Notes under the pieces: generated by a model | The model's database searches: none | What the model was told of the DNA's origin: nothing | The model's input: the letters and a program-made list of their open reading frames with translations, nothing else | Assembly: GCA_002329295.1 (NCBI GenBank) | Contig: DCTT01000023.1 | Coordinates: 1 to 13,104, forward strand | From: Eubacteriaceae bacterium UBA1433 | GTDB taxonomy: Bacteria > Bacillota > Clostridia > Eubacteriales > UBA1433 | Length of the DNA stretch: 13,104 nucleotides | Direction: 5' to 3' | Part shown: positions 6,413 to 13,069 of the stretch, piece after piece | How positions within the stretch are numbered: the stretch's first letter is position 1 | Layout of the letters: the number at the start of each line of letters is the position of its first letter | Program-made: the position numbers and the translations under genes

Positions 6413-6733
6413 CTACATCGCTACCGAAGATTTGATTCTGTAACCTAAAGAAATAATCATATCTAAGTTGTAATGGGGAATTTGTCTTGCGACCTCACGA
6501 TTCCCTTCTTTTCGAACCTGTCGGAAATCCCGACAGGTTGCACTTTGCTCTAATTCACCCTCAGAATATATATTTCCGATATGTTCAACTACGTTTGTTC
6601 TGGAAGTTTGGAATAACTCAGCCATCTGCTGCTGAGATAACCAAATGGTATCTTCTTCAATTCTTACATCTATATGCGTCAGCCCGTCTTCAGATTGATA
6701 GATGATGATTTCACCGTTATTTTTGTTTTCCAT
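6413..6733 (-). pseudogene. truncated RhuM-family DNA-binding protein gene
   Basis: The frame encodes 106 residues matching the N-terminus of RhuM (virulence protein RhuM/ANT-like family). It has EIIIYQSEDG (8-17), then EEDTIWLSQQQMAELF with the helix-turn-helix core (26-41), NVVEHIGNIYSEGEL (47-61), and HYNLDMIISLGYRIKS (87-102). Family members normally continue with a conserved FRIWAT region and reach roughly 300 residues. Here the homology stops just after GYRIKS, and TAG follows. The ribosome binding site AGGAGG at 6-nt spacing is intact, so a short DNA-binding fragment might still be made. RhuM genes are mobile, often found in islands and prophages, so this is probably the remnant of an acquired gene. 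It lies 95 nt downstream of the editing protein gene. Confidence 0.8.
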
Positions 6734-6828
6734 TCCAATCCTCCTCAGCTTGTTGGGCAGATATCATTTTTTTCTTGTATCGTTTGTTTAATATCAGGGG
6801 TTTTATGACTTCGGGTACAGCACGGCAT

Positions 6829-7320
6829 TTACAGCTCTGCCACATGGACGATATTTCCGTGTTCTTCGATGATTTTCAACAAATCTTCGCTGCGCAGCCA
6901 TACGGTGGCGGTGTTGTCGTTTGGGTGGCAGCCGATTTTGGCGTTGTCTTCGAGAAAGCTTTGATCGAGATAAAATTCCACTTGTTTTTCATCGTCGTTC
7001 AACAACCCGAAAGGCGAGACGGCACCCGGCGACAGTTTCATAATCGCAAGCAAGTCTTCCGCCGAGGCAAAGGTCAGCGGCTTTGTGCCGTGGACACGTC
7101 GGAATTCTTTTAAATTCACTCTCTTATCGCCTTTGACCGTGATGAGATAGTAGTTTTTTCTTTTGTCATCACGAACAAACAGGTTTTTTGCATCGTCCTC
7201 GGGATAGGGAAGATCAACGGCCGACAACTCTTCCATATTATAGACGGCTTTGTGTTCTGTGATTTCGTAGGGGATTTGTTTTGAATCAAGGAATGTATAT
7301 ATTTTGGTTTTGTCCGTCAT
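6829..7320 (-). CDS. YbaK/ProX-type Ala-tRNA(Pro) editing protein
   Basis: The product is 163 residues, the usual size of the free-standing editing proteins (ProXp-ala, called PrdX in clostridia) that resemble the insertion domain of bacterial prolyl-tRNA synthetase. They deacylate tRNA(Pro) mischarged with alanine. Diagnostic stretches are YEITEHKAVYNMEEL (18-32), DDAKNLFVRDDKRKNYYLI (42-60) with the conserved K45, LSPGAVSPFGLLND (96-109) and GCHPNDNTATVWL (130-142). The protein is cytoplasmic. The start is ATG at 7320 because GAGGTG lies 6 nt before it. A GTG 9 nt upstream is part of that binding site. The gene follows the hydrolase stop by 27 nt and is probably co-transcribed with it, although no functional link is obvious. 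Confidence 0.92.
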   Translation of the reverse strand: MTDKTKIYTFLDSKQIPYEITEHKAVYNMEELSAVDLPYPEDDAKNLFVRDDKRKNYYLITVKGDKRVNLKEFRRVHGTKPLTFASAEDLLAIMKLSPGAVSPFGLLNDDEKQVEFYLDQSFLEDNAKIGCHPNDNTATVWLRSEDLLKIIEEHGNIVHVAEL

Positions 7321-7347
7321 GTTTTTCACCTCAAAACTGAATTTGTT

Positions 7348-8166
7348 TTATGAAAGGTTCTTCAAAAACTCGTCAATCAATCCGTTGACTGTTTCCGGCC
7401 GGTCCGTATTGGCATTGTGTCCCGCATTTTCAATCCAATGAACCGGCTTTCCGGTGTGTTTTTCGTAGGCCTTTAAATATCTGATGCAGGAACCGATACG
7501 ATCCTCTTTGCCGCACAGCACCATAACGGGGCATTTTATTTCATAAGCGCAGTTTTTCTCGATGGCCTTTGCCAGGATTTTAAATCCGTGACCGATAAGA
7601 CGGGAAAATCTTCTCCTGTTATCATCATATGTCATCATCATATCGAACATTAATTTTTTGCCGTATGCCGTGGTGGATACGCCTTCCGTTACCGCCTTTA
7701 CCAGCGTCTTCCACGAATACAGCCGAAAAACGGGTTCTATTCTTTTCAATAGCCACAGCTCTATCGCCGTGTAATATTTTCTTTGGAGAGGAGGGGAGTC
7801 TATCGTGATAAGGCCTTTTGGTTTTTCGGCAAACATCTCCGTATAGACTTGTCCCAGATAGCCGCCCATGGATTGACCGATGAGTACAGGGTGTTCGATG
7901 CTTTCTTTTGTTAAGATTTCATCGAGCCATGTTGCTTTATCAAACAGATCAAAGTCGAGTTCGAAAGGGTATGACGCTGCATGGCCGGGTGCATCCCAAA
8001 CAAGTACGCGGTATTTGTTTTTAAAATACGCGATTTGCTTATCAAAGAGTCTATGGTCGGCGGTCAGCCCGGGCAAAAATATCAGGGACGGTTTTGACGG
8101 CTCGTGATATTGATTTGTCCAGTAGCGGATGGCGCCGCAGGGCGTTGTATATGTTTTTTCAATCAT
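7348..8166 (-). CDS. alpha/beta hydrolase (cytoplasmic)
   Basis: The product is 272 residues with no signal or membrane segment, the typical size of a soluble alpha/beta hydrolase. It shows LIFLPGLTADHRLF (28-41; HG replaced by PG at the oxyanion site), VWDAPGHAAS (56-65), the nucleophile elbow GQSMGG with S99, CGKEDR with D222, and NAGHNANTDRPE with H250. The S-D-H triad is complete. Substrate unknown. The ATG at 8166 is preceded by AGGAG at about 7-nt spacing. A longer in-frame reading 11 codons upstream lacks a binding site. It is the first gene of a likely two-gene unit with the editing protein. A copy of the shared 3'-flank element lies about 100 nt upstream of it. Confidence 0.9.
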   Translation of the reverse strand: MIEKTYTTPCGAIRYWTNQYHEPSKPSLIFLPGLTADHRLFDKQIAYFKNKYRVLVWDAPGHAASYPFELDFDLFDKATWLDEILTKESIEHPVLIGQSMGGYLGQVYTEMFAEKPKGLITIDSPPLQRKYYTAIELWLLKRIEPVFRLYSWKTLVKAVTEGVSTTAYGKKLMFDMMMTYDDNRRRFSRLIGHGFKILAKAIEKNCAYEIKCPVMVLCGKEDRIGSCIRYLKAYEKHTGKPVHWIENAGHNANTDRPETVNGLIDEFLKNLS

Positions 8167-8213
8167 GGTTATACTCCTGTAAAACTGAATAGCTATCATT
8201 GTTTTCTTACTCT

Positions 8214-8242
8214 GTATATTATCAGGTGCATTTGTTTTTCAA
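8214..8242 (-). promoter_or_regulatory. possible promoter of the 8166-6829 unit
   Basis: On the minus strand TTGAAA (8237-8242) precedes an AT-rich TGATAATATAC. Depending on which hexamer is taken as -10 the spacing is 15 to 17 nt, so it is imperfect; TGATAATAT could act as an extended -10. The position, about 50 nt ahead of the ATG at 8166, is appropriate. Confidence 0.3.
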
Positions 8243-8260
8243 TGTATGCTTTGCGGCGGG

Positions 8261-8299
8261 GGTTTTTGATTAGAGTGCGACAAACAGGGATGTGTTATT
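8261..8299 (-). repeat. shared 3'-flank element, copy 2
   Basis: Directly after the stop of the DUF2971 gene the minus strand reads AATAACA, a CCC block, TTTGTCGCACTC, TAAT and CAAAAACC. This matches copy 1 at 5583-5626 block for block, with small indels. Both copies begin at a stop codon. Confidence 0.5.
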
Positions 8300-9154
8300 T
8301 TATTGGCATGAAGTGGATACTTCGCTTTCTGTCTTTTTATTTTTATTACAACTATCACAATATACCCAGATTAATCTTCCGGTAAATAAGCTCGAAGTAA
8401 TTCGCTCAGAACTAAATTTAGGATCGATTTTTCTGATTATTGAAAGTAAATTCCCAGCAAATCGAGGACCAGTAACAAATTGAAATGAATCTAATATATC
8501 TTGCGGGATATCTAACATGACACCGCCGTGCTTTTCATTAGTTGGCACATTAACTCTCAAACGGATTTCTTTTTCATACGACCACGCATCGTCCTTTATA
8601 TAACCGGCAAGGTCGTTATGTTTATATATATTGCTAAGCTTCATATTTTGTTTACCGCCACACCGCAACATTTCATCTTCGCCGCCCTCTTTTGAATCAG
8701 CATTGGTATATGCAACAGAATGAAATGTTAACTGTGCATTATCTAATTTCTTTAACGCTGTATGCTTATTTGAGTCTGCTGAATAAATTGACGGATTGCT
8801 ATTTTTCCATTTTTTCATCTTTTCAATTGGTATCCTAATGAGGATCCCCTCTTCCCAAGGTTGTGAATACATACTCCACATCGCAATGCTTTCTTTACCT
8901 TCTTCAAGAAAACTGCTGAATAAGAAATTGTCAACATTCGCTTCGTCTAAATGTAAACGTTCAAGACCATCATTCATATTGGCAGGTGAGTTTAGATACC
9001 ACTGTTTTTCTTTCAGAATACTTTTTACTGCTTTTGTCGAAGTGTAATGATAAATGTATAGTTGCTGATTGTTGCGTGTATCGTTTAAATTTGTAACCTT
9101 ATCTTTAAGGTATCCGATAAGTTCCTCTGGATTAGAAACTTCTTTAAACTTCAT
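8300..9154 (-). CDS. DUF2971 domain protein
   Basis: The product is 284 residues with the marks of DUF2971: IYHYTSTKAVKSIL (34-47), WYLNSPANMNDGLERL (52-67), SIAMWSMYS (89-97) and, later, GYIKDDAWSYEKEIRLRV (184-201). DUF2971 proteins are widespread in bacteria, often in accessory or mobile regions. Their biochemical activity is not established to my knowledge. No signal peptide or membrane helix is seen. The start ATG has GGAGAAGGA just upstream. The gene is visibly more AT-rich than its neighbours and has an AT-rich leader and its own promoter, which suggests horizontal acquisition. A role in phage defence is possible but only inferred from the setting. Confidence 0.85.
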   Translation of the reverse strand: MKFKEVSNPEELIGYLKDKVTNLNDTRNNQQLYIYHYTSTKAVKSILKEKQWYLNSPANMNDGLERLHLDEANVDNFLFSSFLEEGKESIAMWSMYSQPWEEGILIRIPIEKMKKWKNSNPSIYSADSNKHTALKKLDNAQLTFHSVAYTNADSKEGGEDEMLRCGGKQNMKLSNIYKHNDLAGYIKDDAWSYEKEIRLRVNVPTNEKHGGVMLDIPQDILDSFQFVTGPRFAGNLLSIIRKIDPKFSSERITSSLFTGRLIWVYCDSCNKNKKTESEVSTSCQ

Positions 9155-9203
9155 TTTCCTTCTCCGCTTATGTAAATTTCATGGTGTAATTCACATTAAT
9201 TTA

Positions 9204-9233
9204 TTATTAAATGGTAAATACCTTTATGCTCAA
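9204..9233 (-). promoter_or_regulatory. promoter of the DUF2971 gene
   Basis: On the minus strand TTGAGC (9228-9233) is followed after 18 nt by TAATAA (9204-9209), in a very AT-rich stretch about 50 nt ahead of the ATG at 9154. Confidence 0.4.
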
Positions 9234-9269
9234 AGCATTTTGTTCGATAAATTCAAATCCATGCGCAAG

Positions 9270-9689
9270 TCAATATCCCCAGGTCATTAATTGCCATCGG
9301 CCGCCGTCAGTGCGTGCCAGCCACCATTGCCAAGCAGTGTATTCTTGATCTGCATTCCATGCGCCGCCCTTTTTCGGAGAATGAAAATCGCTTTGAAACA
9401 GGATACATTGCGTAAAGGGCGCCGTTGTATCATCGGGCGCTTTCAACTCATTCATCCATGCAACGGTTTCAGGATTGCATGCATCATCCGACACATAATA
9501 AATACGGTGAAGTTCGCAGCCGTCCCAGGTGCTGAATTCGCTTTTGATGATTTCTATCGCTGCATCCATCTCTTCTTTGGAATAGAGTGCGGAGGCGCCG
9601 TAGTCGATTTTTACCTCGGATTTTGCGGCGCATCCGACCAGGGCGCAAAGGCAGATCAATGACAGCAGCAGTGCAGTGGTTTTTTTCAT
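9270..9689 (-). CDS. small lipoprotein, function unknown
   Basis: The product is 139 residues. It has a lysine pair, a hydrophobic stretch and the lipobox LVGC with the lipidated cysteine at residue 20, so it should be anchored to the outer face of the membrane. The mature part contains YSKEEMDAAIEIIKSEF (36-52) and ends QEYTAWQWWLARTDGG then WQLMTWGY. That Trp-rich ending is shared by a family of uncharacterised Firmicutes lipoproteins, as I remember it. The second of two adjacent ATG codons (9689) is preferred because GGAG lies 6 nt before it; the first would leave only 3 nt. The gene lies 25 nt after the stop of the small protein ending at 9715 and is probably the last gene of a three-gene unit. 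Confidence 0.82.
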   Translation of the reverse strand: MKKTTALLLSLICLCALVGCAAKSEVKIDYGASALYSKEEMDAAIEIIKSEFSTWDGCELHRIYYVSDDACNPETVAWMNELKAPDDTTAPFTQCILFQSDFHSPKKGGAWNADQEYTAWQWWLARTDGGRWQLMTWGY

Positions 9690-9714
9690 CATTGTCTCCG
9701 TGAAGCAGAGTTTT

Positions 9715-10155
9715 TTAAATCAAACGCCAGCTCAGTTCATTGGATATTATATAGGTGCTTGCAGGTTCGCTAATGGTATTATCGATATTTTCTATATCAA
9801 AATTAATATGGCTGGCCCATACAATTTGCTGCTTTGCTTTTCCCGGCAACAATCCTTTTTTGATCGACAAATGCGCATCATACAATTCACAAGTGCAACA
9901 TTCTTGCCAGCCTACCAAACGAGCCTGCCTGAGTCCGACAAACAGCAATTCAAGCTTTTTCTTTTTCGTTTGTGAATGAAAAAGAACACGCATCCTATGG
10001 CCGTTTTCGCCTGAAAAATGCATTTTTCCTTCAGGATGAACGGTTGTTCCGCTTTTATAAGACACAGAAACAATACATGCATCGTGAAATCCATAGTAGC
10101 TGTCCATAAGCGTTGCGATATCTTTTTCTGTTTTTATTTTCTTCCAAAACCTCAT
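9715..10155 (-). CDS. small conserved hypothetical protein, possibly immunity-like
   Basis: The product is 146 residues with no signal or membrane helix. It is not confidently recognised. The pattern YYGFHDACIVSVSYKSG (20-36), RVLFHSQ near 56-62, LELLFVGLRQARL (68-80) and QIVWASHINFD (110-120) resembles small Firmicutes proteins with a conserved FHD motif and alternating beta strands, a shape seen among immunity-type proteins. I cannot name a function. The start is ATG at 10155, with GAGGG about 7 nt upstream; longer readings have no comparable site. It lies 85 nt after the WapI-like gene and 25 nt before the lipoprotein gene. The region around its C-terminus is ordinary in composition. Confidence 0.7.
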   Translation of the reverse strand: MRFWKKIKTEKDIATLMDSYYGFHDACIVSVSYKSGTTVHPEGKMHFSGENGHRMRVLFHSQTKKKKLELLFVGLRQARLVGWQECCTCELYDAHLSIKKGLLPGKAKQQIVWASHINFDIENIDNTISEPASTYIISNELSWRLI

Positions 10156-10240
10156 AACATTTCCCTCATAAATTTGAATTGGCAGCGGGAGTGTATGCGC
10201 AAACGGCATCATTGCCGCAGATAAACCAGATTGGCAGTGC

Positions 10241-10768
10241 CTAAAAGGGGCACAGCACCCCGTTTTCTATCATTTTTTGAATCTCAGCATCGCTTTGGGA
10301 GATTTTGCCGGTGATAAATGACAGATATTTTTGTAAATGCGTTAAATCTTCTCTATAAAACCTCAAGGACAAATAATGGTCGTTTGACTTGCCGTCCCGA
10401 AAAACAATTTTCCATTCCATATCAATATCCTGTATTTCATGTCCCGGCGCAACATAGAGGTATTTGGCATCTTTTGTTAAATCTTTTTTCGGATTCAATA
10501 TCAGAATAAAATCCGGTTCAATAAATGCAAGCTGCCCGGAAGAATGCAACCTGTCATTTAATAAGTCCTCCATGTGATCAAGTATTGTTTCCACCTCGCA
10601 AGACAGCAGCGTTTCGTCGGCATTGCGCACATAGTTCAACCAATTTCCCCCTCGGCATGCAACGCTGACAGCACACCACTCTTTGTCCCATCTTTCTTTC
10701 GTGGATCGGACATAATGTGAGATGCTGAATTCAAAACAAATTGTCGACAGATTCAGCTTTAACCGCAA
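10241..10768 (-). CDS. WapI-like small protein (putative immunity family)
   Basis: The product is 175 residues. Its layout fits a Firmicutes family related to WapI immunity proteins: an N-terminal strand, WDKEWCAVSVACRGGNW (27-43), LLSCEVETILDHMEDLL (54-70), LAFIEPDFILIL (80-91), DIDMEWKIVF (114-123) and HYLSLRFYREDLTHL (131-145). This is recalled pattern similarity, so function remains putative; no partner toxin gene is in the window. The start is TTG at 10768, because GGGGTG (10775-10780) lies 6 nt upstream and a -10 element lies at 10817-10822. A TTG at 10876 would put the start ahead of that promoter. A short GGGG/CCCC hairpin followed by TTTT overlaps the stop codon and could reduce read-through into the next genes. 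Confidence 0.75.
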   Translation of the reverse strand: MRLKLNLSTICFEFSISHYVRSTKERWDKEWCAVSVACRGGNWLNYVRNADETLLSCEVETILDHMEDLLNDRLHSSGQLAFIEPDFILILNPKKDLTKDAKYLYVAPGHEIQDIDMEWKIVFRDGKSNDHYLSLRFYREDLTHLQKYLSFITGKISQSDAEIQKMIENGVLCPF

Positions 10769-10774
10769 AGAAAA

Positions 10775-10822
10775 CACCCCTTTAAATTCTGATTTACCGC
10801 TTTTGTTTTTAAATATATTGTA
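10775..10822 (-). promoter_or_regulatory. extended -10 promoter and RBS of the WapI-like gene
   Basis: On the minus strand TGCTACAAT gives an extended -10 (TACAAT at 10817-10822, five of six matches plus TG). The -35 is poor. GGGGTG at 10775-10780 is the ribosome binding site for TTG at 10768. Confidence 0.45.
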
Positions 10823-10882
10823 GCACTTCGCTCCGATAAAATACAGACTTTCATGCCGATATTTTCCGACTGTCAAGGGAGC

Positions 10883-10963
10883 GATACAGGGACAATGACT
10901 GTATCCCGCTTTCGTGCTGCAACCACAGTTTCTGCGGGGTTACTCTGTCCGCAATGTCCGCAG
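10883..10963. other. two hairpins in the intergenic region right of the minus-strand gene block
   Basis: GATACAG (10883-10889) pairs with CTGTATC (10899-10905). CTGCGG (10932-10937) pairs with CCGCAG (10958-10963) and overlaps a direct repeat of TGTCCGCA (10946-10953 and 10955-10962). No T-run follows either hairpin. They may be regulatory or remnants of terminators. Confidence 0.35.
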
Positions 10964-10976
10964 CGCGCGTGATAAG

Positions 10977-11556
10977 GTGGTAGTGTGCAGGGGCGGGGCT
11001 TTAGTGCATGGAAGCGACGAAAAAAGCGGGTGAGCGAGGACGTTTTTGAGACAGGGAACAGAGGGTGGAAAAAAACGAAAAAATCGGCGAAAACAAGAAC
11101 GAAATTTCGTGAAAAAAATATTTAACGAAAAATAACAAGGAAAACACTGCGAAAAACGGGGGTGTTTTTTTAGGATTGGAGATAGTTGCGGCAAAAGCGG
11201 AAAGCGGATCGGATGTTTCGCGGGAAAGAGGACGGCAGGTTCGGTTTGTTCGGTTCGGTTGCGGCAAAAAAATGTCGATGGGAAAACAAAAATTCGGCGC
11301 AAAAGGATAGTGCGTGCAAGACAGGCGGTTTTTCTAACCAAGAGGAGTGAAGACGGGCAGGTTGCTATAGGTGATAGAAACGGTGAAATTTTCAGATGAG
11401 ATTGCATGCAATTCAGCAGGCTGCGGGAAAAGAACGGCGAAAAATAAGGGTAAACTGCGAGAAAAAGGGCTGCGGGCGGTGGAATCGGGCGATATAAACA
11501 GGATTGTGTGCAATTTGACGGATGAGCAAAAAAGAAGTTTTGGAGCATGATGGATT
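10977..11556. other. 580-nt purine-rich non-coding stretch
   Basis: The plus strand is strongly G/A-rich, with many CGAAAA and GAAAAA runs, like 1-480. The one long minus-strand frame here (about 200 codons) encodes a composition-driven Pro/Phe/Ser/Leu string with no domain and is rejected. Small items are a 12-bp palindrome ACGAAATTTCGT (11099-11110), a second ATTGCATGCAAT (11401-11412) with a related copy GATTGTGTGCAATT (11502-11515), and a GGTTCGG/GTTCGG cluster near 11228-11260. No RNA gene was recognised. Confidence 0.45.
11141..11171 (+). terminator. weak terminator-like hairpin
   Basis: AAAACAC (11141-11147) pairs with GTGTTTT (11162-11168) across a 14-nt loop, and three more T residues continue the run. 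It has the plus-strand layout of an intrinsic terminator but an A/T-heavy stem. Confidence 0.3.
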
Positions 11557-12066
11557 ATGGATTGGGGTCAGGAAAAAACGCAAAAAACCGAGCGGTGTAT
11601 GGCAAAAGCAGTGGGTATTGCGCGGAAAATAAAAAAAGGAGCGGATAGAGAGAAGATGGCGAGAGAGGATACGACCTTTGACAAGATGCCGAAAGAGGCG
11701 CATATTGCGCTGTCCAAGAAGGGCGGCAGGGCATCGGGGGCGGCGCGGCGGCGCAAGAAATCGATGCGAGAGTGGGCGGAAGTGATTTTAAACAGCAGAG
11801 AGGTCGATGCGGAGAAGGTGCGGCTGTGGCAGGAAGCCGGAATCGACGAGGAGATGACGAAGATGGCGGCGATTGTATTGAATTTATGCAATATGGCAGC
11901 CGAACAGGGCAAGGACAGCATTGCGGCGTATCGGGAGATACAAAATTTGCTCGGCGAGGAGGCCTTTGCGGCGGCGGAGGGGCAGGCGATGCCGGATATC
12001 AAGGAGCGCACGCGGCGCGTGTTGGCGGTATTGGAGTGCGAGCGTGCGCGGCGGGGGATGGAGTGA
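11557..12066 (+). CDS. phage-type basic KGG/RRRKK protein, function unknown
   Basis: The product is 169 residues, rich in Lys, Arg, Glu and Ala, and mostly helical by composition. It contains ALSKKGGRASGAARRRKKSM (51-70) followed by REWAEVILNS, then an acidic-helical half with SIAAYREIQNLLGEEA (121-136). Proteins with the same order (KKGG-SG-RRKK, then a short helical domain, then a YREIQ- or AYK-like repeat-helix) are common in Firmicutes prophages close to the terminase genes; a DNA-binding role is inferred. No other phage gene is visible, so it may be a prophage remnant. The start is uncertain: ATG at 11557 has GGAG 11 nt upstream, and in-frame ATG codons at 11599 and 11655 are alternatives with no better site. 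Confidence 0.65.
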   Translation: MDWGQEKTQKTERCMAKAVGIARKIKKGADREKMAREDTTFDKMPKEAHIALSKKGGRASGAARRRKKSMREWAEVILNSREVDAEKVRLWQEAGIDEEMTKMAAIVLNLCNMAAEQGKDSIAAYREIQNLLGEEAFAAAEGQAMPDIKERTRRVLAVLECERARRGME

Positions 12067-12170
12067 GACAAAAAAAGAAGTGAGCGGTTTGTTCACACAT
12101 TATCAATGGTTTTGCGGGTGAAATCGAATGTATTTATCGTAGAAATCTGATAGAATCTCAAACAAAAACA

Positions 12171-12209
12171 TGGTATAGTGTTGGTAATAAAAAAATGAAC
12201 GGGGGGAGG
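12171..12209 (+). promoter_or_regulatory. extended -10 promoter and strong RBS of the last gene
   Basis: TGGTATAGT gives an extended -10 (TATAGT at 12174-12179); no good -35 is seen. GGAGG at 12205-12209, inside a G-run, is 5 nt ahead of the ATG at 12215. The leader is only about 30 nt. Confidence 0.5.
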
Positions 12210-12214
12210 AAAAA

Positions 12215-13069
12215 ATGATGTCGACTTATATGTTATTGGGAAACATTACGGAGCCTGTGGAACTGAAAAAAGTGTTGGCGGGAGGGAAATTGGGCGAGGA
12301 GTGGTTTACGCTGGAAAAAAAAGAAATTGACTCATATTTAATTAGCATAAATGGCAAAAAACACCCACTCAATAAAGAAAAATATAATGAAATATGCGCA
12401 TTCCTTCTATCTTCTCAATCGAATGTTGACTTAGCAATTGAGAAATACAGCGATTTTGAGTGGATTTCTTATTATTTGGCAATTATTATTTTTTTTGAAT
12501 TAATCTATAATCATTCTAACAAAATTCAAATAAAAGCAAACTTTTCAAGAGGTTGGAGAGGCGAACATTTTAATTCACTACTTGATACTGATGAATCCGA
12601 TTTATTTTTTGATAACTATTCAAAAAGCGTATTATTTTGTCGAGAATCAAGTAACAGCCCAGAGTTTGAGTTTATAATTCATACTATCATTATGTCGATA
12701 GTTGGAAATTTTGCTTCTGATTTGTTGAAAAAATATGTACTTATTGTGATTAAAAATATTATTAAAAGTCTACAAAGATTACATAGAGAAAAAATAAAAC
12801 CGTTATTAGATAAAAAAAAGAAAATTGACGATGTCTCTCACATATGGACTCCTGTAACGCTAATATACGAAGAAAGAGGAAATAAATATGAAATATTCAT
12901 TGAGACAACGGATGATGAAATTGAAAATGCTTTCGATAATTTAACAACTATATTGAAAACAGTCAAAGAGAATAATATAAAGTATAGTTCTGTAACAAAA
13001 AACATTGATGGAAAATGGGAAGTACATGCAAAGATTGATAATAACCAAGATAATGAAACAGAGAAATAA
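12215..13069 (+). CDS. unknown AT-rich protein with hydrophobic segments
   Basis: The product is 284 residues and not recognised. Hydrophobic stretches lie at about 83-98 (WISYYLAIIIFFELIY) and 152-182 (containing FEFIIHTIIMSIVGNF and YVLIVIKNII); the second could be a membrane or buried helical hairpin. A Lys-rich charged segment (190-205) and a mixed C-terminal domain with YEIFIETTDDEIENAFDNL (225-243) follow. The first 35 or so codons have host-like composition, while the rest is very AT-rich with A/T-ending codons, so the gene looks chimeric or its AT-rich body acquired. Of two adjacent ATG codons the first fits the binding site (5-nt spacing). It lies 148 nt after the KGG protein gene with its own promoter. 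An effector-like role in defence is conceivable but unsupported by any named domain. Confidence 0.75.
   Translation: MMSTYMLLGNITEPVELKKVLAGGKLGEEWFTLEKKEIDSYLISINGKKHPLNKEKYNEICAFLLSSQSNVDLAIEKYSDFEWISYYLAIIIFFELIYNHSNKIQIKANFSRGWRGEHFNSLLDTDESDLFFDNYSKSVLFCRESSNSPEFEFIIHTIIMSIVGNFASDLLKKYVLIVIKNIIKSLQRLHREKIKPLLDKKKKIDDVSHIWTPVTLIYEERGNKYEIFIETTDDEIENAFDNLTTILKTVKENNIKYSSVTKNIDGKWEVHAKIDNNQDNETEK

Noticed and set aside
5583..8299. Shared 3'-flank element as integron attC sites
   Set aside because: There is no R-box/L-box pairing, no large inverted structure and no integrase in view.
10769..10876. Upstream TTG start for the WapI-like protein
   Set aside because: An extended -10 promoter and a GGGGTG site lie inside this stretch and point to the TTG at 10768.
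10940..11548. Long minus-strand open frame of about 200 codons
   Set aside because: It encodes a Pro/Phe/Ser/Leu-rich string caused by the pyrimidine-rich strand, with no domain, no binding site and low-complexity DNA.
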